Source: Treponema sp. (GTDB lineage Bacteria > Spirochaetota > Spirochaetia > Treponematales > Breznakiellaceae). Taken from it: 62,547 bases of DNA. Shown here piece after piece: positions 25,388 to 34,393 of the stretch. The position numbers and the translations under genes were made by a program. The notes beneath the pieces are model-generated. The model ran no database searches. It saw nothing but the letters and a program-made list of their open reading frames with translations, and was not told the origin of the DNA. Location of the stretch: positions 1 through 62,547 of the forward strand of contig JAISBR010000101.1 of assembly GCA_031266095.1 (NCBI GenBank), read 5' to 3'. The first letter of the stretch is position 1; every line of letters begins with the position of its first letter.

Positions 25388-26308
25388 TCAAAAATTGGCA
25401 GACTGCTCAATCATGACAGAATATTCATATATAAAACGCAGGGCGTACTGTTGTATGCCGTCAAAGTAGTTATCGATAAAAGCGGCAAGTTCCTTTCCCA
25501 CATAACGGTAATGCCAGCTCTCCCAGCGGTAGCCGGTAAGGGACTCGTAACCCTGGGGGAACGAGAGCGACCATCCAAACCGCAAACCGTTAGCCGCCAC
25601 CCATTTTCCCGCGGCGGTTTCGGCAAAGGAATCGTCAATTGAACCAAAATCAACCGCCAGCCCGGTCTGATGCTGGCTGTGCCCGGGGCGGGCGGATTCC
25701 CTGTCCGCGGCCTCCTGTCCCATTTCACGGACGATCCGGTTATATACCTCAATCTGATAAGCGTATGAACGATAAGCCGATGAGGCGATAAGAGTAATTC
25801 CGTCGGCCCTTGCCGCCGACGCCATTTCGTCTAACGCATCTGCGGCGGCCCTGCGGAGCATAAGCCCCGTCCTGTTTACCCTGTAGGAACCATTACGCAG
25901 TTCAACCAAATCTTCGGGTTCATAACCGTCCGGCAGGGGATGCTGTTTATCAACCAGGTGTCTCAGGAAAGGATCCTCCTCAAGGCAGCTCAGCAGATCG
26001 AGAATAAAAGCCGGATTGGCCGCTATTGCGTCAGTTATCCGCCGGGCAATATCAGGGGGAATCGCGGCCGCATTAAAGACAAGCGATAAAAACCCGGCGA
26101 ATCCGTTGGTATCCGCACCGCCCAGGGCGGCGCTTAAACGGGCGATAGTCTCCGCGAGGTCGGGAAGCCCGTTCTCGGGAATGGGGCTTTCGGCCTCCTG
26201 CCGCTCCGGCTGCGAGCCGCCCGAAATCACCGGTTTTGGACGGGAGCAGGATAAAACACAGCAAAAGAGTAAAGCAATACATAATGTACGAAAAATTTGA
26301 TTAAACAA
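25388..26308 (-). CDS. D-alanyl-D-alanine carboxypeptidase-type lipoprotein (peptidase M15B, VanY-like)
   Basis: 306 residues from a TTG start with GAGG a few bases upstream. The signal ends LLFCCVLSC, a lipobox with Cys21. A spacer follows to about 110, then the M15B domain: SSAYRSYAYQIEVYNRIV, GHSQHQTGLAVDF (zinc-binding His and Asp), and ESWHYRYVG (the catalytic E and third zinc ligand, with Ser replacing the usual Pro). It should trim the terminal D-Ala of peptidoglycan peptides in the periplasm. It lies between recQ and addB on the same strand. Confidence 0.9.
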   Translation of the reverse strand: MFNQIFRTLCIALLFCCVLSCSRPKPVISGGSQPERQEAESPIPENGLPDLAETIARLSAALGGADTNGFAGFLSLVFNAAAIPPDIARRITDAIAANPAFILDLLSCLEEDPFLRHLVDKQHPLPDGYEPEDLVELRNGSYRVNRTGLMLRRAAADALDEMASAARADGITLIASSAYRSYAYQIEVYNRIVREMGQEAADRESARPGHSQHQTGLAVDFGSIDDSFAETAAGKWVAANGLRFGWSLSFPQGYESLTGYRWESWHYRYVGKELAAFIDNYFDGIQQYALRFIYEYSVMIEQSANF

Positions 26309-26359
26309 AAAGACCTCAATATGAACAAAAGTATGATACAGATTCTGCCTGGTGTTTGT

Positions 26360-28306
26360 CTATAAAGACGTCCGGTCTTCCCCTCCTGTATACCGGCCGT
26401 AATCCTTAACGCATTTGATAAAAGCCTCACCGTATTTTTCCAGTTTAACCGAGCCGACACCGTGAACGGCGGCAAGCTGGGCCAGAGAAACGGGCCGCTT
26501 GCGGCATATATCCCGAAGGCTGGCGTCCGAAAAGACAATATAGGCCGGGAAACCTTCCTTTGCGGCAAGCTCTTTCCGCAGTTCGCGGAGTTTGGCAAAA
26601 AGGGCGTTGTCAAAAGATGATGCCCCGGAGCGGTCTCCCAAGGAGGCCTGAGTCTCCCGCCCGCCGGATACACCGAAGGCGGTGCCTTCGCCGGTATTCA
26701 GATCCACCGCTTTCGGCTTTTTGTGTTCTTCAGGCAGCTTCATCAACAGCCGTCGTTCCTCCCTGAGCACGTCTTCAGCGCGGCCCACCGCCACCACCGG
26801 GTATTCATCGCCTTCCTGGATCAGACAGCCGTCCGCAATAAGAAAATCAAGAATGACCCGAATCCTATGGTCGCTTGTTTCCGCCATAATCCCCCAGGTA
26901 CTGAGAGTATCCAGGCCAAGACGGCGGATCTTTTCATTTTTACTTCCCCTGAGGATGTCTATAATCATGGTTTTGCCAAAACTCCGGCCCCGTTGTTTAA
27001 GCCGGTACACGCAAGAAATGATCTTCCGGGACTCAAGGGTAATATCAACTTCTTTGAACTCGGTAAGGCAGTTTGAACAGTGGCCGCAATAGGCCGGGGC
27101 CTGTTCACCGAAATAGGAGAGCAGGCGCTGTCGGAGGCATTCGTTCCCGGCGGCGTAAAAAGTCATCTGTTTGAGCAATTCCAGGTTGTGGGCCTGTAAC
27201 GCCGGCTTTACCGCGTCTTCAGTATGGGTGATGAGGTATTCGTTGATCCGTACATCCTGTCCGTTGTATAAAAGAATACAATCCGCCGGCGCGCCGTCCC
27301 TGCCGGCGCGGCCCGCTTCCTGGTAATAGCTTTCGATGTTTTTTGGCATGTTGTAGTGAATCACAAAACCTACGCTCGGCTTATCAATGCCCATACCAAA
27401 AGCGTTGGTCGCCACCATCACCGTCTTACGGTCATAGAGAAAATCATCCTGATTTGTCCGGCGTTCAGCATCCTCAAGGCCGGCGTGGTAACGAACCGTT
27501 GAAAAGCCCTTGAGGATCAGCAGTTCATACACCTCCTCCACGGCTTTACGGGTGGCGCAGTACACAATGCCGCTTACATCCCTTCGCGTTTCCAGGCATT
27601 CCAGCAAAGCGGCCTTCTTGTTTTGGGGTTTTTGCACCTCAAAATAGAGATTCGGCCGGTCAAAACCGGTTGTGACGCAGAATGGATTTCGCAGCCCCAG
27701 AAGCCGCTCTATGTCCTCCCTTACCTGTGGGGTGGCGGTAGCGGTAAAGGCCGCCGTAACCGGCCGGGGATTGATGTTCCGAATAAAGCCGGCAATTTGC
27801 AGATAACCGGGCCGGAAGTCATGCCCCCATTGTGACACGCAATGGGCCTCATCGATCACCACCAGCGGAACCGCTCCATCGTTTGTAAAATAAAATGTCT
27901 CCGCTTTTTGAAGCCGTTCAGGCGCGATGTACAACAGTTTTACCTCATTACGGAGAATTTGATCCATGGTCTTGCCGTATTCGGCGGCGGTGAGGGAACT
28001 GTTAAGAAAAGCAGCCCGGCAGCCCGCTTCCCTGAGGGCCTGCACCTGATCCTTCATCAGTGAGATGAGCGGAGAAATGATCACCGTCATTCCGGGCAGC
28101 AGCAGGGCGGGAATCTGATAGCAGATGGATTTTCCCGCCCCGGTGGGCATCACCGCGAGAGCGTCCCTGCCGGTGAGAATGGCGTCAATTACCTCACTCT
28201 GTCCGGGACGAAATGAGGAATAGCCGAAATAATCTTTGAGGACGCGAAAACGGGTTTCGGTACTGTTTAGCGCCGGAACGGGGTTAACAGCATCAACCCC
28301 GGACAT
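26360..28306 (-). CDS. recQ: ATP-dependent DNA helicase RecQ
   Basis: 648 residues. Helicase motifs: MPTGAGKSICYQIPALL, VVIDEAHCVSQWGHDFRP, AFTATATPQV, NAFGMGIDKPSVGFVIHY and YYQEAGRAGRDG. The RecQ zinc-binding cysteines are in CLRQRLLSYFG and CGHCSNCL. The RQC region and an HRDC domain (LRDICRKRPVSLAQLAAVHG) follow, so it is a full three-domain RecQ. It unwinds forked and gapped DNA during repair. The ATG overlaps the end of the TRAP permease gene by 14 bases without a clear Shine-Dalgarno sequence, suggesting translational coupling or a start slightly inside. Confidence 0.95.
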   Translation of the reverse strand: MSGVDAVNPVPALNSTETRFRVLKDYFGYSSFRPGQSEVIDAILTGRDALAVMPTGAGKSICYQIPALLLPGMTVIISPLISLMKDQVQALREAGCRAAFLNSSLTAAEYGKTMDQILRNEVKLLYIAPERLQKAETFYFTNDGAVPLVVIDEAHCVSQWGHDFRPGYLQIAGFIRNINPRPVTAAFTATATPQVREDIERLLGLRNPFCVTTGFDRPNLYFEVQKPQNKKAALLECLETRRDVSGIVYCATRKAVEEVYELLILKGFSTVRYHAGLEDAERRTNQDDFLYDRKTVMVATNAFGMGIDKPSVGFVIHYNMPKNIESYYQEAGRAGRDGAPADCILLYNGQDVRINEYLITHTEDAVKPALQAHNLELLKQMTFYAAGNECLRQRLLSYFGEQAPAYCGHCSNCLTEFKEVDITLESRKIISCVYRLKQRGRSFGKTMIIDILRGSKNEKIRRLGLDTLSTWGIMAETSDHRIRVILDFLIADGCLIQEGDEYPVVAVGRAEDVLREERRLLMKLPEEHKKPKAVDLNTGEGTAFGVSGGRETQASLGDRSGASSFDNALFAKLRELRKELAAKEGFPAYIVFSDASLRDICRKRPVSLAQLAAVHGVGSVKLEKYGEAFIKCVKDYGRYTGGEDRTSL

Positions 28307-30287
28307 TTGAATCAGCGGCGGATTTCTCTCGTCTGGATAGTACCACCTGCACCAGCGTCACCGCCGCGACAAGGCAAAAACCGATAATATCGCTTATGAG
28401 GCCGGGATTGATGAGGAGGAGGCCGCCGGCAATAGCGGCAAGCCGCCATGGAAGGCCAACCTTGCGAAACATATACCCCTCTATCCCCGCGGCAAGTCCA
28501 AACATACCGGTACAGGAACTCACCACGATCTGAAGTATTTTGAAGGGCGTGGTATCGATAAAGAGCATCGCCGGATTAAAGATGAAAATATAGGGAACGA
28601 TGAAAGCGGTGATAGCAAGCCGTGTTGCGGTTACCCCGGTCTTAATGGGATTTGCCTTGGCAATAGCCGCGCCGGCATAGGCCGCCAGAGCCACCGGCGG
28701 GGTAATATCCGCCACTATCCCAAAGTAAAACACAAACATGTGAGCCGCCATGAGCGGCACCGCAATGCCGGCGGCGCTCCCGGCGCGCATCACCATGGGA
28801 GCGGTGATGGTGGCCATGATCACATAGTTAGCGGTAGTGGGGATCCCCATCCCCAGGATAAGACAGGCGATCATCGTAATGAAGAGGGCCACGAACAGAT
28901 TGGTCCCGGTCATAATGAAGAAGGGAATATTCACGATGGCGGTAAGCTGGCCAATGAGCGTCTGACCAAGGCCGGTAAGGGACACGATCCCCACCACGAT
29001 GCCGGCGATAGCGCAGGCCATGGCGACTCCAATGGTGTTCCGGGAACCGGCGGTCAGGGTATCCAGTATACCGGCGGGGCTGAAACGGGTATCTTTGCGG
29101 AAAAAACTCACCGCAAAGGCCGAGAGAATGGCAAAACAGGCGGCGTAAGCCGGCGTGAAACCGAAACTCATCAGCGCCACCAGAATAATCACCGGCAGGA
29201 AAAGATATCCTTTGACAAAGATGAGTTTTCCGAAATGGGGAATCGATTCCTTAGGCAGGCCCTTAAGGCCCAGCTTTTTGGCCTCAAAGTGGATCATGAG
29301 GAATATCCCGGTAAAGTAGAGTACCGCCGGCAGAATGGCGGAAACCGCGATCACCGGGTAGGGGATACCGGTCAGCTCCGCCATGAGGAAGGCGGCGGCG
29401 CCCATGATGGGGGGCATGATCTGACCTCCGGTAGAGGCGGAGGCTTCCACCGCGGCGGCGAACTCCGGCCTGTAACCGATTTTCTTCATCACCGGGATGG
29501 TTACACTCCCTGATCCAACGGTGTTTGCCACCGAGCTTCCGGAGTACATACCCTCAAGGGCGCTGGCGATTACCGCCACTTTCGCGGGTCCCCCTGAGGC
29601 AAAGCCCGCTACCGAGTTGGCTAAATCAATAAAGAAACCGGCGATCCCTGATTTTTCCAAGAAAGCGGCCAGGAAGATAAAAAGCACTATAAAGGTGGAA
29701 CAAACCCCGATGGGTGTACCTATGATTCCGTCGGTCGTATAAAAGAGATGGTGAACCACCCGGCGCAGAGAATAACCGGTGGAGAAGGCGTAGATTATGA
29801 ATCCGCCGGCTACCACCAAAATGGGAAGGCCCACTACTCTGCGGCAGAGTTCCGCGAGTATCAGGATTCCGATGATACCCATAACAATATCCAGGGGTTG
29901 AAGCAGTACCGCGCGGGCGATGATTGTCTGAAAATTAATCGAGTAATAGAAAAATGCCGCCGCTCCCAGGACGCCCAGAACAAAGTCGTACCAGGGGACA
30001 TGATTTTCCCGCTTGGTCATTCCCCGGTGGACAGGATAAAGCAGGTAACCGGTAAATATCAGAAGCCCCAAAAAAGAAGTCCTCCTGACCTGCTCAGGCA
30101 GATTGGCGATTAGGGTTACCCAGAACACATAGGCGGCAAACAGGAGCAGTAATCCCTTTATAAGGTAATCGGGGATCCCCGAAAACCGGCGCACATTGGA
30201 TTCCCGATCAAAACTGGCGATGAGCGCCTCGGTTTCCTTCTCGGTAAGAATGTGTATGTCCTCATCGTGATGGGCTAATTGGGTCAT
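28293..30287 (-). CDS. TRAP transporter fused permease (4TM/12TM, TAXI type)
   Basis: 664 residues with about 16-18 hydrophobic segments: a short DctQ-like four-helix portion followed by the large DctM-like permease. Family words include LEGMYSGSSVANTVGSGSVT, GYRPEFAAAVEASASTGGQI, MPPIMGAAAFLMAELTGIPY and GMGIPTTANYVIMATITAP. Together with the TAXI-type binding protein encoded at 31909 it should form a sodium-dependent secondary importer, typically for C4/C5 acids or related anions. It is third in the operon TAXI receptor, DUF1850 protein, permease. Confidence 0.93.
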   Translation of the reverse strand: MTQLAHHDEDIHILTEKETEALIASFDRESNVRRFSGIPDYLIKGLLLLFAAYVFWVTLIANLPEQVRRTSFLGLLIFTGYLLYPVHRGMTKRENHVPWYDFVLGVLGAAAFFYYSINFQTIIARAVLLQPLDIVMGIIGILILAELCRRVVGLPILVVAGGFIIYAFSTGYSLRRVVHHLFYTTDGIIGTPIGVCSTFIVLFIFLAAFLEKSGIAGFFIDLANSVAGFASGGPAKVAVIASALEGMYSGSSVANTVGSGSVTIPVMKKIGYRPEFAAAVEASASTGGQIMPPIMGAAAFLMAELTGIPYPVIAVSAILPAVLYFTGIFLMIHFEAKKLGLKGLPKESIPHFGKLIFVKGYLFLPVIILVALMSFGFTPAYAACFAILSAFAVSFFRKDTRFSPAGILDTLTAGSRNTIGVAMACAIAGIVVGIVSLTGLGQTLIGQLTAIVNIPFFIMTGTNLFVALFITMIACLILGMGIPTTANYVIMATITAPMVMRAGSAAGIAVPLMAAHMFVFYFGIVADITPPVALAAYAGAAIAKANPIKTGVTATRLAITAFIVPYIFIFNPAMLFIDTTPFKILQIVVSSCTGMFGLAAGIEGYMFRKVGLPWRLAAIAGGLLLINPGLISDIIGFCLVAAVTLVQVVLSRREKSAADSNVRG

Positions 30288-30341
30288 CGATCTTCTCCAT
30301 AAAAAGTAATGAGCGTTCCTAGCGTTTGTCCGAAAAGCCGA

Positions 30342-30956
30342 TTACTTTATGGACAAACAGATATGAGCGTTTTTTCCGCAAAGATCCCGCAGGCTTATGG
30401 TTTCCCCGTTGATGTACAGCAGATGATCCGAAACGGTTCCCACAATGTAATTCAGCTCCCGGAAAGAACGATTGTACCCGGTAATAACCAGGGCATCCCC
30501 GTCCTGCCTCATTACCAGGCCTTCTTCCAAATCGCTCTGCATCCCCGCACCGAAGGAATAAAACCGAACGGCCGCCAGCAAAATTTCCCTGTCCCGAACC
30601 CCGAAGATTTCCCGCACCGGACTCCGGTTCACTGAATGGACAAATTCAATAGCGAATTCGCCGCCTTCCTCCACGGGCCAGCGGTCATAAACCCTTCCGG
30701 AAGAGGCGTCCCTAATTTCCAAACCGGGGGAAACAGGTCCCCAAATCCCTTTGAAAAGGATAACACCAAGCACCGCCCCTGACAACACAAGAACGGCCGG
30801 GAGTTTGCCGCGCTTCGCGCTTAAAATCGCAAAAAATCGCCGGTTAAGCAATTTTTTGCTCCGCAAATTCCGTAAACAGCCCCTTAAAGCGCAACAACGC
30901 CCGGAAGCCTGCGGGACTTGTATGCCCGCAAACTCCCCGACTTTGTGGACAGACAC
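30342..30956 (-). CDS. DUF1850 protein of TAXI-TRAP operon, N-terminus invaded by repeat
   Basis: Up to 204 residues from a GTG that overlaps the TAXI receptor stop (TAGTG). A membrane segment (LPAVLVLSGAVLGVILF, about 52-68) precedes the DUF1850 domain with FAIEFVHSVNRSPVREIFGV, FYSFGAGMQSDLEEG and NYIVGTVSDHLLYINGE. DUF1850 proteins are regular partners of TAXI-TRAP permeases; role unknown. Residues about 17-50 are encoded by a copy of the dispersed family A repeat and are Arg/Lys/Leu-rich. Either the repeat was inserted in frame and is translated, or the true start lies after it. Confidence 0.8.
   Translation of the reverse strand: MSVHKVGEFAGIQVPQASGRCCALRGCLRNLRSKKLLNRRFFAILSAKRGKLPAVLVLSGAVLGVILFKGIWGPVSPGLEIRDASSGRVYDRWPVEEGGEFAIEFVHSVNRSPVREIFGVRDREILLAAVRFYSFGAGMQSDLEEGLVMRQDGDALVITGYNRSFRELNYIVGTVSDHLLYINGETISLRDLCGKNAHICLSIK
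30808..30940. repeat. Dispersed palindromic repeat, family A copy 3 (inside DUF1850 gene)
   Basis: GTTTGCCGCGCTTCGCGC, AAAAATCGCC...AAGCAATTTTTTGC and CCGCAAATTCC follow the order seen in copies 1 and 2. The whole element lies within the open frame of the DUF1850 gene, between the coupled GTG and the membrane segment. Confidence 0.65.
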
Positions 30957-31909
30957 TATTTAAGGGCGCCGATCTCCCGCAGGTATTTTTCCGCCCCGGG
31001 ATGGAAGGGAACGGAAATCCCCTCTACCGCGTAGGAAGTGGAGAGTTCCTGGCCCTTTACATGGGCGGCCTCGATCTGGGCCTTACTTTCAAAAAGATTT
31101 TTGGTCAACTGGTACACCGTATTTTCAGCAAGTTTGTTACTGGCGATTATGGTTGCCTTTACCGCCACGGTCTTTACCGCGTTGGCCTGTCCCCGGTAGC
31201 TTCCTCCGTCAATGGGGAACTGTGTATAGAAGGGGTACTTTTGGATAAGCTGAGCCGCGTGAGCGTCGTCAACGTCCAAAACCACCACATCCTTGCTGGT
31301 GGCCAGGTCGATGATAGCGGGCGTGGGCGCGCCGGCAACGCAGAAAAAGGCGTCTATCTTGTTATCCCTAAGGGCGTCCGCCGAGGCGGCAAAGCTGAGG
31401 TTCTGTTTACCGATGTCCTCAAAGCCGACGCCGTAGGCTTCCAGAATCTGCCGGGCGTTGAACTCGGTACCGCTTCCCGCATCGCCTACGGATACGTTTT
31501 TACCCTTGAGATCGGCGATAGTCCTAATCCCAGATGACGGATTGGCCACTACCTGGCAGACCTCGGCGTAGAGAGCCGCCACAGTGGAAAAGTTATTGGT
31601 CTTTTCACCGATAAAAAGATCCACTCCCCGCCAGGCGTAATCCATCACGTCGTTCTGCACAATGGCGAGCTCCACTTCTCCGGCATCGATAAGCTGGATA
31701 TTGGCCTTTGACGCGCCGGTAGACTGGATGGTGATGGGTATCTTGGTTTTTTCGGTAAGGATCTGCCCCACCGCCGAACCGAAGGCGTAGTAAGTCCCCG
31801 CAGATCCTCCGGTTGCCAGGCGGACCTGCTGCTGGGTGTTGCCTCGCGCGAAGACACCGATCCCCACGACAAGCAGCAATACCAGTGCGATTGCTCCTGT
31901 TTTTTTCAT
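30956..31909 (-). CDS. TAXI-family TRAP solute-binding protein
   Basis: 317 residues from ATG 31909, preceded by AAGGAGGAATAAT; the longer frame is rejected. The signal peptide ends IGVFARG, the form also used by TctC in this window. Family segments: VRLATGGSAGTYYAFGSAVG, GASKANIQLIDAGEVELAI and VSVGDAGSGTEFNARQILEA. It captures the substrate (glutamate- or C4-acid-like in characterised relatives) outside the membrane for the fused permease. It heads a three-gene operon with its own promoter at 31974-32002. Confidence 0.94.
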   Translation of the reverse strand: MKKTGAIALVLLLVVGIGVFARGNTQQQVRLATGGSAGTYYAFGSAVGQILTEKTKIPITIQSTGASKANIQLIDAGEVELAIVQNDVMDYAWRGVDLFIGEKTNNFSTVAALYAEVCQVVANPSSGIRTIADLKGKNVSVGDAGSGTEFNARQILEAYGVGFEDIGKQNLSFAASADALRDNKIDAFFCVAGAPTPAIIDLATSKDVVVLDVDDAHAAQLIQKYPFYTQFPIDGGSYRGQANAVKTVAVKATIIASNKLAENTVYQLTKNLFESKAQIEAAHVKGQELSTSYAVEGISVPFHPGAEKYLREIGALK

Positions 31910-31973
31910 ATTATTCCTCCTTAAAATTATTGGAGCCGGACTTAATAACCCGGCCCCGGAAATCATTGACGTG

Positions 31974-32002
31974 ATTATACGTTTTGCCACAAATAAATGC
32001 AA
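31974..32002 (-). promoter_or_regulatory. Promoter of the TAXI-TRAP operon
   Basis: Minus-strand TTGCAT (31997-32002), 17 bases, TATAAT (31974-31979), about 65 bases before the TAXI receptor start. Confidence 0.6.
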
Positions 32003-32086
32003 GAGCGGCCGGTTCGGGGAAAATACGCCCTTCGGGAGGCTTCGTATCCGGACTTTTCAGCCGCCGTACAGGCCGGACGAGGAGGC

Positions 32087-33244
32087 TCATTTCCCCACAT
32101 CCCGCCCCAGGGTGATCTGCGATGCGGCAAAATTTTCGACGCTCCGTTTCTTCTCAAAAAAATGAGGCATAGCCGCGCTCATAGAGTCCCGTCTATAGAA
32201 AGGGTCTTCAGGCGCGATCGGGAGAGGCACCGGCGTACGCAAAACCGAAGATTTGTAGATGGCCATGATAAGCTCAAGGGCATTCCTGCCGTCCGTACCG
32301 CTGATGGCAAGACTCTCCTTCCCGTCAATCGCCGCGAGGAAATTGCCAATCTGCGCGGGGTGGCCTTCCACCGCCAGGGAAGGCAGGGCGTCGTAGGCGG
32401 CCTGGAGGCTCTGCTTTGCTCCGGCGTCTTCTTCCGGAAAGCCGTTGGGCAGGGCCTTCGAGGCCGCGGTTTTCCACGGCACCGAAAGGCGCCCTTTTTC
32501 AGCCTGGAAGATCAATTCCTGCTCCTGGTCGTGGGTAACAAGGGACGCGGTCATCTGGGCCAGCATGCCGGGGTATTCAAAAATCGCGATGCCTAAATCT
32601 TCACATTCGGAATTGTCGTGGGCCGTATTGGTAACGATCGCGGTAACCTTCTCGGGCCTGCCCAGCATCCACAGAAGCAGATCCACATGATGAACCGCGT
32701 GGCTGGTGACGCAGCCGCCGTGTTCGCTTTTCCATGTACCCCGCCACCAGATATCGTAGTAGTTGTTCCCCCGCCACCAGAGCGAGTTGATCACCGCGTG
32801 GAATACCCTGCCGGCCGCTTTTTCCTCAAGCAGCCGTTTTACTCTGGCGTTCGGCGTCTTGAAACGATTCTGGGCTACCGGCGAGAGCAGTTTGCCGCTT
32901 TCCGCCGCCGCCCGGATCATCTCGTCACATTCCTCAAGGCTTGCGGCCATTGGTTTTTCCACGAGTACATGCCTGCCGGCCTTGAGCGCTTTTACCGCCG
33001 CGGAACAATGGACATCGGGAGGCAGGCAGATTGATACGACGTCGATTCCCGGCAACGCCAGCACTTCATCAATTTCCTTAAAGGCTTTCGCGTTTTTAAG
33101 GCCCCTGCTGTCGATTAAGGCCTGCGCCTTGTCGGGATAAAGATCGCAGACCGCCCGCACTTCGCACTTTTCCCCGTGGAAAAGACAGGCGTCCGCGTGG
33201 ACCGCCGCAATGGCTCCTGAGCCCAGAATCGCAATTCCCCGCAT
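32087..33244 (-). CDS. Gfo/Idh/MocA-family oxidoreductase
   Basis: 385 residues from ATG 33244, which has GAGGAG seven bases upstream; the longer frame lacks this. The N-terminal Rossmann fold shows GIAILGSGAIAAVHADACL; the conserved EKPM is in HVLVEKPMAASLEECDEM, and the C-terminal half-barrel contains WRGTWKSEHGGCVTSHAVHH, whose last histidines suit the catalytic site. These enzymes oxidise or reduce a sugar or sugar-acid carbon with NAD(P). Last gene after tctC-tctB-tctA and the M24-like gene, so it probably acts on the imported compound or a product of it. Confidence 0.9.
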   Translation of the reverse strand: MRGIAILGSGAIAAVHADACLFHGEKCEVRAVCDLYPDKAQALIDSRGLKNAKAFKEIDEVLALPGIDVVSICLPPDVHCSAAVKALKAGRHVLVEKPMAASLEECDEMIRAAAESGKLLSPVAQNRFKTPNARVKRLLEEKAAGRVFHAVINSLWWRGNNYYDIWWRGTWKSEHGGCVTSHAVHHVDLLLWMLGRPEKVTAIVTNTAHDNSECEDLGIAIFEYPGMLAQMTASLVTHDQEQELIFQAEKGRLSVPWKTAASKALPNGFPEEDAGAKQSLQAAYDALPSLAVEGHPAQIGNFLAAIDGKESLAISGTDGRNALELIMAIYKSSVLRTPVPLPIAPEDPFYRRDSMSAAMPHFFEKKRSVENFAASQITLGRDVGK

Positions 33245-33291
33245 AGCGTTACTCCTCATATTAAAATTCCCGCCGGTCCCGATCACGGCTT

Positions 33292-34392
33292 TTATTTCTC
33301 AAGAATATCCGCGCGTATATAGGTTTTTCCGCCGAGGTCTATTTTCACCCTGGGAAAAATTACGGGCCGTGTTATGAACTCAAAACCCGTCGTTTTGGCA
33401 ACAATGGTATCTTCGCTCTTTGTACCCGTTATCGAAGGATTCCAGCAGAAAGCCTGATTTTCCGCAATGATGCCCTTATGGGAAAAATCAAGCCGGTAAT
33501 CCCTGGGCGTATAACCTATAGGCCCGCCCTGATGATGCTTGTCGAATTCAGCCCCAAAGCCGCGCTCCGCGTAGGCTTCTTTCCCCGCATGGAAAGGATG
33601 CTGATAGCTTTTTCCGGGGATGGAATTTTCCATAAAGACAAGGTCAATTTCCTGATTCAGACGCATCTGCCCGCGGAGTTCCGCGCTTACCGGCGTAAAA
33701 TTAACATACCGGGTCAGGCAGGCTATGAGTCCAAACCTGCCGAAGTTGCCGCCCAGTTGGACCCGCTCTTTAACCCGTTTGTCCGTGGCTATGGGATGCC
33801 GGTAGCGGTTTATGCGATCGTCGGCGGCGCACATTCCCGAATAAAACACCACGCCGCGGGCGGCAAGACTTTCCGAAAGGCGGCCCAGAATTTCGAATTC
33901 GCTTTCACCGGGGCGGATTGACGCGGCGGTTTCTTCGAGGGAAAGGGAAACAAGGAAGCCGGTTTCACGATAGCGCTCAAGCTCCGATTCGGTCAGGGAA
34001 AAACGCAGCCACTTGATCTCCTCGGCCGCGCTGCCGCCCAGGGGAGAGGCAAAATCAAATGCCGGCGCCGGGCCGCCGAGTTTCTTTATCTCCGCCGCTT
34101 CAAATTCGTTATCATGCCAGGTACCGGCGCGAATTTCAAAACCGAGTTCTTCAAGATGTTCTTCGCAGGCCACGCGGGGCGCTTCTATGTTGTTGGTAAT
34201 CGCATAACGGGATTCGGCTGTAACAAGGAGTCCGCAATTGCCCATATCGCCGATACCGACATAGTTCTTCCCGCCGCAGGAAAGCCAGGCAAAATTGTCC
34301 TGCCGCTTGATGTAGACCGCGGAAAGCTTTTTGTCCCGCATAAGGTCCCGCAGCCTTTCCAGTTTGATTTCAAGCTCTTCTTTTGTCGTCAA
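33292..34392 (-). CDS. M24 (creatinase/Xaa-Pro peptidase)-like protein lacking metal ligands
   Basis: 366 residues from a TTG one base after the tctA stop (TGA-A-TTG), with GAGAGGG upstream. The plan is that of creatinase/prolidase: an N-terminal domain (AVYIKRQDNFAWLSCGG) and a pita-bread domain. In the latter the expected two Asp ligands are absent (segment GGNFGRFGLIACLTRYVNF), the HE motif reads KHHQGGPIGYTPRDYR, and the IEPG position reads WNPSITG; only the last Glu (GTKSEDTIV) remains. So it is unlikely to be a two-metal peptidase and may be a pita-bread hydrolase that, like creatinase itself, needs no metal. Its place in a tct operon points to hydrolysis or binding of the imported molecule. 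Confidence 0.75.
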   Translation of the reverse strand: MTTKEELEIKLERLRDLMRDKKLSAVYIKRQDNFAWLSCGGKNYVGIGDMGNCGLLVTAESRYAITNNIEAPRVACEEHLEELGFEIRAGTWHDNEFEAAEIKKLGGPAPAFDFASPLGGSAAEEIKWLRFSLTESELERYRETGFLVSLSLEETAASIRPGESEFEILGRLSESLAARGVVFYSGMCAADDRINRYRHPIATDKRVKERVQLGGNFGRFGLIACLTRYVNFTPVSAELRGQMRLNQEIDLVFMENSIPGKSYQHPFHAGKEAYAERGFGAEFDKHHQGGPIGYTPRDYRLDFSHKGIIAENQAFCWNPSITGTKSEDTIVAKTTGFEFITRPVIFPRVKIDLGGKTYIRADILEK

Positions 34393-34393
34393 T

